NCBI GenBank assembly: GCA_021297795.1
Contig: JAJTGL010000006.1
Coordinates: forward strand, 1-64,000
Direction: 5' to 3'
DNA length: 64,000 nucleotides
From: Planctomycetaceae bacterium
Lineage (GTDB): Bacteria; Planctomycetota; Phycisphaerae; Phycisphaerales; SM1A02
Below are positions 26,785-35,545 of the stretch, in pieces (the stretch's first letter is position 1; the number at the start of each line of letters is the position of its first letter). The notes under the pieces were generated by a model. The model did no database searches. It saw only the letters and a program-made list of their open reading frames with translations, and was not told the origin of the DNA. A program made the translations under genes and the position numbers.

Positions 26785-29416
26785 AGATATCGAGATTCTT
26801 CACTTCGAGCGCATGCTTCTCGATGTACGCGCGGCGTCGCTCGACGTCCTCGCCCATGAGCAGCGTGAACAGCGTGTCGGCCTCGCTCGCGCTCTCGAGC
26901 GTCACGCGCACGAGCGTGCGGCGCGCCTGATCCATCGTGGTCTCCCAGAGCTGCTCGGCCTCCATCTCGCCGAGACCCTTGAAGCGCTTGACCTCGATAC
27001 CGCGCCGGCCGACCTCGAGCAGGGCGCGCACGATGCCGGGCACGCTCGCCGCCTCGACGACGCCCGTCTCGCGAGACGCGGGCTTGTCACCCTCCGCATC
27101 GCCGTCGGTCGGTTCGGGCTTCGACTCGGCCTTCGCCTCGCCTCGTGAGCCCTTCGCGTTCTCGACGAGCCACGCGTAGCGCGTCGGTTCCTTGTCGCCG
27201 GTGACCGTCTCGACCTGCACGCGGTCCCAGTCGGCGATGTCGATGTGCCATTGGGCGAGCTGGCCGATGATGCGCTCGATCTCGCGGTTCTCGTGCAGTT
27301 CGCGCAGGCTCGCGATGCGCCGGCGGTCGACCTTCAGCTCGGTGGTGACGAGGTCGTCGAGCACGAGATCCTTCTGCGCCAGCGCGGCGCGCGCCTCGGC
27401 CTCGCCGAAGAAGAGCAGATCGCCCTCGGGCCACGCGAGGTGCCACATCGGGAGATGCCCCTTGCCGGCCGGATCGTTCGCGCGCATCGCGAGAAGCTTC
27501 GCGAACTGGATGCCGCGGCGCTGCGACACGGTGACCAGCTCGTCGAGCCGGTCGAGCGCGCGCACCATGCGGCGGATCTCGTCGCCCGCCACGCGGTGCA
27601 CGACCGCGCCCGACTGGTCGCGCACGGCGAACACCGCATGCCCGAGCGCGAGGTCGACGAGCGTCTCGTTCATCCGCTTGTCGTTGAGCACGTACGTCGA
27701 CTGCTTGCCGCGGCTGATCTGGTAGAGCGGTGGCTGCGCGATGAAGATCTTGCCCTGACGCACGAGCTCGGGCATCTGCCGGAACAGGAACGTCAGGAGC
27801 AGCGTGCGGATGTGCGAGCCGTCGACATCGGCGTCGGTCATGATGATGATCCGGCCGTAGCGCAGCTTCGAGATGTCGAAGTCCTCGCCGATCCCGCACT
27901 GCAGCGCCTGGATCAGGATGCGGATCTCCTCGAAGCCGAGCACCTTGTCGAGACGCGCCTTCTCGACGTTGAGCAGCTTGCCGCGCAGCGGCAGGATCGC
28001 CTGGTGCACGTGGTCGCGGCCGCCCTTCGCGGAACCGCCTGCCGAATCGCCCTCGACGATGAAGAGTTCGGTCTTCTCCACGTCGTCCGACGAGCAGTCG
28101 GAGAGCTTGTGCGGCATGCCGCCCGAGTCGAGCGCGCCCTTGCGCTTGATGAGCTCGCGCGCCTTGCGCGCGGCCTCGCGCGCCTGCGCCGCGAGCACGG
28201 CGCGCATGCAGATGTCGCGCGCCTCGCGCGGATGCTCCTCGAGCCACGCGCCGAGCTTCTCGCCGATCGCGTTCGAGACGAAGCCCTCGATCTCGGGGTT
28301 GAGCAGCTTCTCCTTCGTCTGGTTGTTGAACTGCGGGTTCGGCAGCTTCACGCTCACGACCGTGACGAGGCCCTCGCGCAGGTCGTCGCCCGACGGCACG
28401 AGATCCTTGAGCAGGTTGTTCTTGCGTGCGTAGCCGTTGACCACGCGGGTGAGCGCCGCCTTGAAGCCCTGCACGTGCGTGCCGCCGTCGCGGTTCGGGA
28501 TGTTGTTGCCGAACGCGAGCGTGAGTTCCTGGCTCGAATCCACGTACTGCATCGCGAAGTCGAGCCGCAGCGACAGCGCGGCGTCCTCCGCGGAGAACGA
28601 GATCACGGGGCTCTGGATCGTCTTCTGCTCGTTGCGCCAGGCGACGTATCCGCCGATTCCGTCGGGACTGTAGAACGACACGTCGCGCCGCTCGCCGCTC
28701 GCATCGACGCGCTCGTCGACGAGGCGGATGCGCACGCCGGGGTTCAGGTACGCGAGCTCGCGCAGGCGGCTCTCGAGCGTGTCGAAGCGGAACTCGGTGT
28801 CCGGGAAGATCTGCGGATCGGGAAGGAACGAGATGCGCGTTCCGGTGCGCTTCTCGGTGGCCGCCGACTTCGCCAGCGTCTCGACGAGCTCGAGCGGCTT
28901 CGTCACCTCGCCGCGCGAGAACCCGATGTGGTAGGTCCTCTCGTTCTTGAAGACCTCGACCTCGGTCCACTCGCTGAGCGCGTTGACGCACTTGACGCCG
29001 ACGCCGTGCAGGCCGCCCGAGACCTTGTACGCGTTGTCGCCGAACTTTCCGCCCGCGTGCACCTCGGTGAGGATGACCTCGACGGCCGGCCGACCGTTGA
29101 TGGTCGGGTTCTCGTGCTTCATCGGATCGACGGGCATGCCGCGGCCGTCGTCGATCACCGTGCAGGAGCCATCGACGCCCACGCGCACGGTGACGGTCGT
29201 CGCGTAGCCGGCCATCACCTCGTCGATCGCATTGTCGACGCACTCGTACACCAGGTGGTGGAGGGCGTTGAGTCCGGTGCCGCCGACGTACATGCCGGGG
29301 CGCTTCCGGATCGCCTCGAGGCCCTCGAGCACCTGGATCGACTCGGAGGTGTAGTTCTCCGCGTCGGCCGGCAGCGACGTTTGCGAGGGGGGCGGGGTCT
29401 GGGTCGTCTCGCTCAT
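26783..29416 (-). CDS. gyrB: DNA gyrase subunit B
   Basis: GyrB is the ATPase part of gyrase, which introduces negative supercoils. The 877-residue product has the GHKL ATPase features YECVDNAIDEVMAGY, DDGRGMPVD and GGLHGVGVKCVNALSE. The transducer domain follows, and then TOPRIM with FIVEGDSAGGSAKGGRD and ITDADVDGSHIRTLLLTF (read as IMTDADVDG). The gyrase end KRFKGLGEMEAEQLWETTMD is present. It is longer than the usual 640-800 residues because of an insert around 620-800 that includes a GEAKAESKPEPTDGDAEGDKP linker. The ATG at 29416 begins the natural N-terminus. gyrA and dnaA are not in the window. Confidence 0.96.
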   Translation of the reverse strand: MSETTQTPPPSQTSLPADAENYTSESIQVLEGLEAIRKRPGMYVGGTGLNALHHLVYECVDNAIDEVMAGYATTVTVRVGVDGSCTVIDDGRGMPVDPMKHENPTINGRPAVEVILTEVHAGGKFGDNAYKVSGGLHGVGVKCVNALSEWTEVEVFKNERTYHIGFSRGEVTKPLELVETLAKSAATEKRTGTRISFLPDPQIFPDTEFRFDTLESRLRELAYLNPGVRIRLVDERVDASGERRDVSFYSPDGIGGYVAWRNEQKTIQSPVISFSAEDAALSLRLDFAMQYVDSSQELTLAFGNNIPNRDGGTHVQGFKAALTRVVNGYARKNNLLKDLVPSGDDLREGLVTVVSVKLPNPQFNNQTKEKLLNPEIEGFVSNAIGEKLGAWLEEHPREARDICMRAVLAAQAREAARKARELIKRKGALDSGGMPHKLSDCSSDDVEKTELFIVEGDSAGGSAKGGRDHVHQAILPLRGKLLNVEKARLDKVLGFEEIRILIQALQCGIGEDFDISKLRYGRIIIMTDADVDGSHIRTLLLTFLFRQMPELVRQGKIFIAQPPLYQISRGKQSTYVLNDKRMNETLVDLALGHAVFAVRDQSGAVVHRVAGDEIRRMVRALDRLDELVTVSQRRGIQFAKLLAMRANDPAGKGHLPMWHLAWPEGDLLFFGEAEARAALAQKDLVLDDLVTTELKVDRRRIASLRELHENREIERIIGQLAQWHIDIADWDRVQVETVTGDKEPTRYAWLVENAKGSRGEAKAESKPEPTDGDAEGDKPASRETGVVEAASVPGIVRALLEVGRRGIEVKRFKGLGEMEAEQLWETTMDQARRTLVRVTLESASEADTLFTLLMGEDVERRRAYIEKHALEVKNLDI

Positions 29417-29892
29417 GCGGGATGGGTCCGGATCGGCCGGAACGGAGGGTTCCGGGGGGCCTTGAATCCTACCAAAAACAGCGGTGTTCCGCCGCGTCGG
29501 ACGCGCGTCGAGCGGGGTGTTCGGAGAGCGAAAAACCCCGGGAAAAACGCTGAAAAACCGTCGGGGTGATCCCGGCGGCCCGGGGGCGGTTCCACAAGGC
29601 GGCGGACGGGTCGCGCGGGGCGGCGGCTGCCGCCGTTCCAGGTGGCGTCGCAGTGCCTGCGTGCCGGCAGCGGCGACCCCCCGGCAGGGAGGTCGTTGGC
29701 GCGGTGGTCCGTGCGATAGGACCACGTTCGCACGAACCCTTCGAACGGCGGGGCGTACCGAGTCGCCGCGGCGGATTCGCGTCCGCGAGCCCCGTGCGAC
29801 GATCTACACTGCGCACCCGAGCACCGCGCGGAACGGATTCCGCCTCCCGGTGCCCGATGCGTGCATGCGGTCGACCGCAGTCGGAGCGAGCG
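29417..29892. other. 476-bp divergent control region of gyrB with phased A-tracts
   Basis: No gene is convincing in this region, which lies between divergent gyrB and an amidase gene. Runs of five adenines lie at 29531-29535, 29543-29547 and 29553-29557, spaced by 12 and 10 bases, close to one helical turn. A fourth lies at 29474-29478. In a region otherwise above 65 percent GC these tracts should bend the DNA. They lie 58-141 bases upstream of the gyrB ATG, where a supercoiling-sensitive promoter would be expected. I did not find DnaA boxes. Confidence 0.55.
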
Positions 29893-30777
29893 ATGGAACC
29901 ACGCGACGCCGTGCCCTTCAATCAGTCGTGCGATGGAAGCGCGCCGGCGCCCGGTGTTGCGCCCGGTGTTGCACCCGAGATCCTGCTCGCGGAGGCGATC
30001 GCACGCGGTGATTTCCGCGATCGGCCCGATCCGCGTGCCGACCTCTCGACCGCGACCCGTCGTGGCTTCCTGCAGGCCGCCTTCATCGGAAGCGCCGCGT
30101 TCGCGCTCGCGGCGTGCTCGGCCACGACCCGCGCGCTCCGCGTTCCTCCGCCCGAGTGGTCCGATGTACCGAGCCGTCCCGCGCCGGCGCCGGCCATCGT
30201 CGCGAAGCCCGCCCCGAAGCCGATCTCCGGACCGATGGGCGAGGCGAATCCGGTCGGCGAGGCCGCGCTTCCGTGGGCAAAGCCGAGGTTCCTCTGGGCG
30301 AAGAGCCCGCCGGACTTCTCGAATCTCAATCCGATGCTGCCGGTCACCGCCATCACCGTCCACCACGACGGGATGGACGACGTGATCTACGCGACCGATA
30401 CGGCGACGATGGCCGCGCGCATCGAGCGCTACCGCATGCTGCACCGCGGCAACGGTTGGGCCGACATCGGCTACCACCTCGTGATCGACCGCGCGGGCAC
30501 GCTCTGGCAGGGCCGCGCGATCCGCTGGCAGGGCGCCCATGTGAAGAACCGGAACGAGGGCAACGTCGGCGTGCTCGTGATGGGCAACTTCGAGCGCCAG
30601 CAGCCGACGGCCGCGCAGATGCGCACGCTCGACCGCGTCCTGCGCGACCTGATGCGCACCTACCGGGTCCCGAAGTCGCGGGTCTACACCCACCGCGAAT
30701 GGCCCGACGCCCAGACCGCCTGCCCGGGCCGGAACCTGCAGCCGAAGGTCGCCTCGCTGCGCACGCGCCTCGCCTGA
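29893..30777 (+). CDS. amidase/PGRP-domain lipoprotein, paralogue 1
   Basis: The C-terminal part of this 294-residue protein (residues about 150-294) is an N-acetylmuramoyl-L-alanine amidase/peptidoglycan-recognition domain. ITVHHDG, IGYHLVIDRAG, NVGVLVMGNFE, YTHREW and ACPG supply the expected His, His and Cys zinc ligands and the tyrosine. It probably cuts or binds peptidoglycan outside the membrane. The N-terminus is odd: about 55 polar residues come before TRRGFLQAAFIGSAAFALAAC, a twin-arginine and lipobox signal with Cys75. Signals usually lie at the very start. A related gene follows after 94 bases with the same arrangement. Confidence 0.85.
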   Translation: MEPRDAVPFNQSCDGSAPAPGVAPGVAPEILLAEAIARGDFRDRPDPRADLSTATRRGFLQAAFIGSAAFALAACSATTRALRVPPPEWSDVPSRPAPAPAIVAKPAPKPISGPMGEANPVGEAALPWAKPRFLWAKSPPDFSNLNPMLPVTAITVHHDGMDDVIYATDTATMAARIERYRMLHRGNGWADIGYHLVIDRAGTLWQGRAIRWQGAHVKNRNEGNVGVLVMGNFERQQPTAAQMRTLDRVLRDLMRTYRVPKSRVYTHREWPDAQTACPGRNLQPKVASLRTRLA

Positions 30778-30871
30778 GCGCGTCGGCCGAACGGCCGTCG
30801 TTTCTGCACGATTCTGCGGTGTTTCGTCGATATGTCCGACGCCGACGACTCCCTTTCGCGGGGGCCGGCCG

Positions 30872-31882
30872 ATGGAGACGACGATGTCGCATGACCCGGC
30901 GCATGATCCGGCGAAGGAGTACGAGATTCCGCATGTCCCCAGCGCTTCGCGCGAGCGGATGCCCATCGTCCGCGCCGGCGATGCGCGGTTGATCGACGGG
31001 TTGGGCGAGCCGCTCGCGGCTTCGATCGCACGCCGTGGCTTCGTGCTCGCGACGGTCGGCGCGGGGCTCGCCTTTCTCGCGGGCTGCGCGTCAACGCAGA
31101 AGTCCGCGGGCTCGCCGGGCGCACTCGGCTCGAACGGCCTGGCGCGCGGTGCTGATCCGGGCGGTGGCGCCTGGGGTGCCGACGGAGATCTACCGCCCAA
31201 GCGCTACGCGCAGCCGGTGAATCCGTCGAGCGGCGGAAACAGTGGCGGGAGCCGGGCAAGCACCACGACGCGTCCGCCGGCCGTCGCGACGAAGCCGTCG
31301 CGCACCGTCGGTCCCGAGGCGAAGCCGGCCCCGAACTCGGGCTACGCCTCCGGCGTGCGCATCCCCGCGACCTACGACGGAAGCGTGATCCCACGTTCGG
31401 CGTGGACGAACTTCCGCCCGCCCGCCGCCGACATGGACCGCATGCCGAAGGTGACGCGCATCACCGTCCATCACGAGGGAAACCGCGCGTTCACCGCGAC
31501 TTCCGTCGCCGACTGCCGCGCACGCCTCGTCAACGTGATGAACGGCGAGATGAACGCACGCGTGCCGCACAAGGACATCGCGTACCACTACGTGATCGAT
31601 CCCGCGGGCCGCGTGTGGGAGGCGCGCGACCTTCGCTATGAAGGCCGCCACACCCGCAACAACCACGACGGCAACCTCGGCGTGATGTGTCTTGGCAACT
31701 TCGAGGAGCAGTCGATCCCGCCCGCGCAGCTCGCGGCGCTCGAGAAGTTCCTCAAGTCGCTGCAGGCGAAGCACAAGGTGTCGAAGAAGCGCGTGTACAC
31801 GCACCAGGAGCTGTCGGCCACGCTGTGCCCGGGCAAGGACCTGCAGCGGCGGATGGGCACGGTGCGCTCGCGGCTCTCGTGA
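30872..31882 (+). CDS. amidase/PGRP-domain lipoprotein, paralogue 2
   Basis: The 336-residue product is a paralogue of the gene before it. Residues 175-336 form the amidase domain with ITVHHEG, IAYHYVIDPAGRVWEARDLRYEG, NLGVMCLGNFE, YTHQEL and LCPG, keeping the His, His and Cys zinc set. About 53 polar residues precede SIARRGFVLATVGAGLAFLAGC, a twin-arginine plus lipobox signal with Cys72. A glycine/serine/threonine/proline linker (residues 75-165) separates signal and domain. Start at Met1 or Met5 cannot be decided. The two genes are probably co-transcribed and act on peptidoglycan. Confidence 0.85.
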   Translation: METTMSHDPAHDPAKEYEIPHVPSASRERMPIVRAGDARLIDGLGEPLAASIARRGFVLATVGAGLAFLAGCASTQKSAGSPGALGSNGLARGADPGGGAWGADGDLPPKRYAQPVNPSSGGNSGGSRASTTTRPPAVATKPSRTVGPEAKPAPNSGYASGVRIPATYDGSVIPRSAWTNFRPPAADMDRMPKVTRITVHHEGNRAFTATSVADCRARLVNVMNGEMNARVPHKDIAYHYVIDPAGRVWEARDLRYEGRHTRNNHDGNLGVMCLGNFEEQSIPPAQLAALEKFLKSLQAKHKVSKKRVYTHQELSATLCPGKDLQRRMGTVRSRLS

Positions 31883-31927
31883 ACGCGGAATGCCCGTGCG
31901 TCACGTGGGCGATCCGTCTCGGCATGC

Positions 31928-32101
31928 TCATTTCGGCGGCGGACCGAAGCGGCCCTTGGCGGCGCGCTCATCGTCGTCGTCGAGCTTCTTCTGGAACGCC
32001 GCGTCCTTCGCTTCCTGCCTGTTGACGACCTTCCACACGACGTACGCCACCGCGGCCATGCCGGCGATCGCAAAGAGGTAGCGGAGGATGGTGGCAAGCA
32101 T
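31928..32101 (-). CDS. 57-residue single-helix membrane protein
   Basis: This small gene encodes a membrane helix (MLATILRYLFAIAGMAAV to about residue 25). A charged cytoplasmic tail follows, with KLDDDDERAAKGRFGPPPK at the end. Hydrophobic-then-polar order, codon use and a clean stop support a real product, similar in plan to small planctomycete proteins of unknown function. It has no Shine-Dalgarno sequence; instead a 13-bp tandem repeat ends five bases before the ATG. It follows xylulokinase on the same strand by about 97 bases. No function can be given. Confidence 0.6.
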   Translation of the reverse strand: MLATILRYLFAIAGMAAVAYVVWKVVNRQEAKDAAFQKKLDDDDERAAKGRFGPPPK

Positions 32102-32105
32102 GTCG

Positions 32106-32183
32106 GGGTCTTCAGGCGGGGTCTTCAGGCGGGGTCTTCAGGCGGGGTCTTCGGGCGGGGTCTTCAGGCGGGGTCTTCAGGTT
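32106..32183. repeat. 13-bp tandem repeat, six copies
   Basis: GGGTCTTCAGGCG is repeated head to tail from 32106. The fourth copy has a TCTTCGGGCG variant and the sixth is incomplete at its end (GGGTCTTCAGGTT). The array fills nearly the whole gap between the xylulokinase stop (32199) and the ATG of the 57-residue gene (32101). Thirteen bases per copy means copy changes shift spacing but not a reading frame here, because no gene crosses it. Confidence 0.9.
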
Positions 32184-32198
32184 GGAAGACGACGCAGA

Positions 32199-33716
32199 CT
32201 ATCCGACGCGCAGCGCGCGGCGCGCCGCCTCTCCGGCTCGCGCCTTGACGAGGCGATACGCGGCCACGCGCGTCGCATCGGGCTCGATCGCTTCGCGCGT
32301 CCGGACGGCCGCCGCGCACGCCGCATCGACCGATGGCTGCGCACCCGCGCCAACGGCGGCGAGGAGGGCAACGCCAAGCGCACCGCTCGCATCGGAAGCG
32401 AGGAGCGATACGCGCGCCTCGAACATGTCGGCACACATCGTGCGCCAGAACGGGCTGCGCGCGCCGCCGCCCGAAAGACGCACGTCGCGCACGTCGATCC
32501 CGAGCGCGCGAAGGAGATCGACGTTGCCGGCGAGGCCGGCGGTGATCCCCTCGAACGCCGAACGCGCCAGGTGATCGCGTCCGTGCGCCACGTCGAGCCC
32601 GGCAAAGCCGCCGCGGATCATCGGATCGGGGATCGGGCAGCGTTCGCCTGAGAGATAGGGAAGGAACACGAGGCCGTCGCAACCGATCGCAACGCGCGAG
32701 GCACGCTCGGCGAGCACGTCGTAGGCGTCGATCCCGCGGGATTTCGCCTCGTGCACGGCATCGGGAGCCAGCGTGTCGCGGAACCACCGGAGGCTGCCTC
32801 CGGCGGAGAGCATCACGCCCATCAGATGCCAGCGATCGGGGACCGCGTGGCAGAAGGCGTGGAGCTCACCGTTCGGCGTGGCGCGCCATGCGTTGCTCGC
32901 GGCGAAGACGACACCCGACGTGCCGATCGTGCACGAGACCGTGCCCTCGGCGACGATGCCGCTGCCGACCGCCGCCGCCGCCTGATCGCCCGCGCCACCT
33001 GCGATGCCGATGCCCGCGCGCAGGCCGAGCTCGCGCGCGGCCGTCTGCGAGAGGCACGACGAGTGCACGGGGCTCTCGGCGACGTCGGGAAAGAGCGCGC
33101 GGGGTAGACCGACCGCGGCCAGCATCGCGTCGCTCCACGTCCGTCGCGCGCAGTCGAAGACCGCGGTGCCGGAGGCGTCGCTCGGCTCCGCCATCATCGC
33201 GCCCGAGAGTCGGTATCGCAGCCAGTCCTTCGGGAGGAGCGCCTTCGCCGTGCGCGCGAACGCCGCCGGCTCGTGCTCGCGCATCCAGAGGAGTTTCGGC
33301 GCCTGGAAGCCGGGGAACACGCGGTTCCCCGTCATCGCCAGCACCTGCGCAAGGCCCGGCTCGCGGTCGTGGAGCCGCTCGCAGATCGCGGCGCTGCGCG
33401 AGTCGTTCCAGAGGATCGCCGGGCGCACCACGGCGCCGCCGGCATCGAGCGCGACAAGTCCGTGCATCTGCCCCGAAAGACCAATCGCCTCGACGCGTTC
33501 GGCCGAACCCGCGACCTGCGCCGTCGCCGCGCGCACCGACGCCACGCTCGAACGCCACCAGTCTTCGGGGTCCTGCTCGGCCCAGCCGGGCTTCGGATAC
33601 GAGACCGGGTGCTCGATGGTCGCCTCGGCGACCACCGCGCCATCGGCGGTGGCGATCACGCACTTCGTGCCGGTTGTTCCGATGTCGAGTCCGAGGAAGA
33701 GCGCGTCGTTCCGCAT
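32199..33716 (-). CDS. xylB: xylulokinase (FGGY carbohydrate kinase)
   Basis: Xylulokinase phosphorylates D-xylulose for entry into the pentose phosphate pathway. The 505-residue product matches the family. It has LGLDIGTTGTKCVIA, a GLSGQMHGLVALD substrate region, AILWNDSRS, GGAGDQAAAAVGSGI, and the C-terminal ATP region LSGGGARSPFWRTMCADMF. The ATG at 33716 begins the usual N-terminal strand. Xylose isomerase and a xylose transporter are not nearby, so related FGGY substrates cannot be excluded. It is followed by a 13-bp repeat and a small membrane-protein gene. Confidence 0.92.
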   Translation of the reverse strand: MRNDALFLGLDIGTTGTKCVIATADGAVVAEATIEHPVSYPKPGWAEQDPEDWWRSSVASVRAATAQVAGSAERVEAIGLSGQMHGLVALDAGGAVVRPAILWNDSRSAAICERLHDREPGLAQVLAMTGNRVFPGFQAPKLLWMREHEPAAFARTAKALLPKDWLRYRLSGAMMAEPSDASGTAVFDCARRTWSDAMLAAVGLPRALFPDVAESPVHSSCLSQTAARELGLRAGIGIAGGAGDQAAAAVGSGIVAEGTVSCTIGTSGVVFAASNAWRATPNGELHAFCHAVPDRWHLMGVMLSAGGSLRWFRDTLAPDAVHEAKSRGIDAYDVLAERASRVAIGCDGLVFLPYLSGERCPIPDPMIRGGFAGLDVAHGRDHLARSAFEGITAGLAGNVDLLRALGIDVRDVRLSGGGARSPFWRTMCADMFEARVSLLASDASGALGVALLAAVGAGAQPSVDAACAAAVRTREAIEPDATRVAAYRLVKARAGEAARRALRVG

Positions 33717-33738
33717 GGCCGCACTGTACACCGCTGCT

Positions 33739-34338
33739 TCACTCCTTCGGTGCTTCCTTCGGTGCATCCTTCGGCGGGTCCTTCCCGTCGACCTTCGGCT
33801 TGTCGTTCGGCGAGGCGCCTTCGTCTTCCGCAGGCTTCTCGACGTAGACGCGCTTCGCCCGCACCACGAAGGTGCCCTTGTCGTCCTTCTCGGTGACGAC
33901 GCCCTCGATCACGACGAGGGCGAGCGGCTCGAGCCCATGCACGCCCTGCGCGCCGGTCTTGAGCACCTTGCCGTCCTCGCCCGTGAACTGCAGCGTCATC
34001 GTGTTCGCCTTGAGCGATTCGGGCGGCTCGCAGCAGTAGTCCCAAGGCTTGGCGCACGTGTCGCCCGGGATCTGGTCGCAGCTCTTCATGCAGCGATCGG
34101 CGACGATCACGATCGCGCGGTTCTTGACGAACGGCTCGGCGCGTCCGCCGATCTTCGCCTGGATCACCACGGTGTCGCCCTTCTTCGCGTCCTTCTTGAC
34201 GACCGAGACGCACTTGGCGTCGGCGGGCTCGGCATCGACGAACACGCTGTCCGGGATGCGCGGAGCATCGGTCGGCGGCTTCGGCGGCGTCGTCTGGAGG
34301 ATCGGAAGGAGCAGTGCGACGAGAGCGAATCGGATCAT
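33739..34338 (-). CDS. secreted protein of unknown function (199 aa)
   Basis: A signal peptide (MIRFALVALLLPILQ) leads a 199-residue product with a proline-rich start (TTPPKPPTDAPRIPD). The middle holds DTVVIQAKIGGRAEPFV and a cysteine cluster (CMKSCDQIPGDTCAKPWDYCCEPP), then a beta-rich section resembling an OB-like fold. It ends in a KDPPKDAPKEAPKE tail. The cysteine cluster could hold disulfides or metal. AAGGAACC precedes the ATG. It sits 20 bases after the second permease of the export operon and reads the same way, so it may work with the pump. No family recognised. Confidence 0.7.
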   Translation of the reverse strand: MIRFALVALLLPILQTTPPKPPTDAPRIPDSVFVDAEPADAKCVSVVKKDAKKGDTVVIQAKIGGRAEPFVKNRAIVIVADRCMKSCDQIPGDTCAKPWDYCCEPPESLKANTMTLQFTGEDGKVLKTGAQGVHGLEPLALVVIEGVVTEKDDKGTFVVRAKRVYVEKPAEDEGASPNDKPKVDGKDPPKDAPKEAPKE

Positions 34339-34357
34339 GGGTGGTTCCTTCGTGCTT

Positions 34358-35545
34358 TCACGCGCGCAGCGCGATGGGAATGGGGAGCGAGAGGCATCGG
34401 ATGATCGGTGCGATCGCGCCGACGACTCCGAGGACGATTCCGGAGAGGAGGCCTGCGGCGATGGCCGTCGCATCGACCGAGAGCGCGAACGACCCCATCG
34501 AGAAGCGCACCGCGGCGCCGTCGAGGAAGAGGACCGCGATGAGCGACGCGAGGAGCGCCCCGGCGGAGCACGCGACGAGCGACTCGATCGCGAGCGACAC
34601 CGCGATCGCGGTGCGGCCGAATCCGAGCGCCTGCAGCGTCCCGACCTCGCGGACACGCGAGGCGAAGGCCGCGTACATCGCGTTGAGTCCACCGAGCGCG
34701 GCGCCGCACGAGACGAGGATCGCGGTCGCGAGGACGAGCGCGCGGATCGGCGCGAAGAACTCGGCGAGCCGTGCGTAGTAGTCGCTTTCGGTCATCGCCA
34801 CCGACTCGAGGTCGAGCCGCGTGGCGACCAACGCGTCGACGTCGTCGAACTCGGCGTCGCCGAGTGCGACCACGACGCACGACCGCGTGGTGCGCTGCGT
34901 CAGCTGCGCGAGTCGGTCGAGCCGCATCCAGAACTCGCCGTGCATCGCGGTTCCGGGCGCATGCAGCGTGCCGACCACGGTGAAGGGCTGGCCCGCGATC
35001 AGGAGCGTCGCGCCCTCGCGCGCACCTGCGGCGGCTCCACCGACGCGGGCGAGTGCCTCCGGCCCCGCGGCCACCTCGTCGGCGCCCGGTCGCGGCCAGC
35101 GCCCCGATGCGAGGCGTACCTGCGGATGGACGGCGAACGCCGCGGGTTCGAACCCGCGGACGAGGACGGGCGGCGCCTCGGGGGCCTCGCCTTCCGAACC
35201 GACGGCTTCTCCGCTGAGCGAGACCGGCAGCGCGGCGTGGATCTCGGGCGAGACGAGCGGCTGGCCGGCGAGGACCGCGATGCCGTCGACGCCGGTCGCA
35301 AGCGCATCGGTGACGCCGGGGGCGATCTCGCTTCGCTCGACGCTCTCCTCGCTTCCGGCGGCGAGCACGAGCGCGTTGGTCGCAAGACCGCTGGCGCCGA
35401 GCGAGGTCTCGAGACCTCGCGAGAACGCCACGGCGCCGAGAACGAGCAGCGACACAAGCGCGCTGCCGCCGACGAGCAGTGCCAGTCGGCGCGGGGAGCG
35501 CCCGAGGTTGCGGATCGCATGGTCGAAGGGCAGCAGCCGCATCAT
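34358..35545 (-). CDS. FtsX-type ABC transporter permease (second)
   Basis: The 395-residue product has the MacB/FtsX permease plan: one N-terminal helix (residues about 22-42), a large extracytoplasmic domain to about residue 265, then three helices near the end. Signature sequence GGLNAMYAAFASRVREVGTLQALGFGRTAIAVSLAIESLVA is the conserved FtsX cytoplasmic loop. The ATG overlaps the previous permease's stop (ATGA at 35542-35545), so the two are translationally coupled and probably form a heterodimer. Substrates of such pumps are unknown from sequence; the adaptor upstream suggests export from the periplasm. Confidence 0.88.
   Translation of the reverse strand: MMRLLPFDHAIRNLGRSPRRLALLVGGSALVSLLVLGAVAFSRGLETSLGASGLATNALVLAAGSEESVERSEIAPGVTDALATGVDGIAVLAGQPLVSPEIHAALPVSLSGEAVGSEGEAPEAPPVLVRGFEPAAFAVHPQVRLASGRWPRPGADEVAAGPEALARVGGAAAGAREGATLLIAGQPFTVVGTLHAPGTAMHGEFWMRLDRLAQLTQRTTRSCVVVALGDAEFDDVDALVATRLDLESVAMTESDYYARLAEFFAPIRALVLATAILVSCGAALGGLNAMYAAFASRVREVGTLQALGFGRTAIAVSLAIESLVACSAGALLASLIAVLFLDGAAVRFSMGSFALSVDATAIAAGLLSGIVLGVVGAIAPIIRCLSLPIPIALRA

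Noticed and set aside
26445-27148. Open frames through the 113-bp repeat (alanine-rich, one up to 157 residues)
   Set aside because: They are translations of repeat DNA and of gyrB antisense; there is no ribosome site or conserved segment.
27245-29569. A 774-residue plus-strand open frame antisense to gyrB
   Set aside because: GyrB is unmistakable on the minus strand; this frame is a shadow of its third-position GC bias.
32106-32183. Possible CRISPR array
   Set aside because: The 13-bp units are directly adjacent, with no spacers, and no cas genes are present.
35140-35160. GGTTCGAACC-type sequence suggestive of a tRNA T-arm
   Set aside because: It lies within the coding sequence of the FtsX-type permease, and no cloverleaf can be formed around it.
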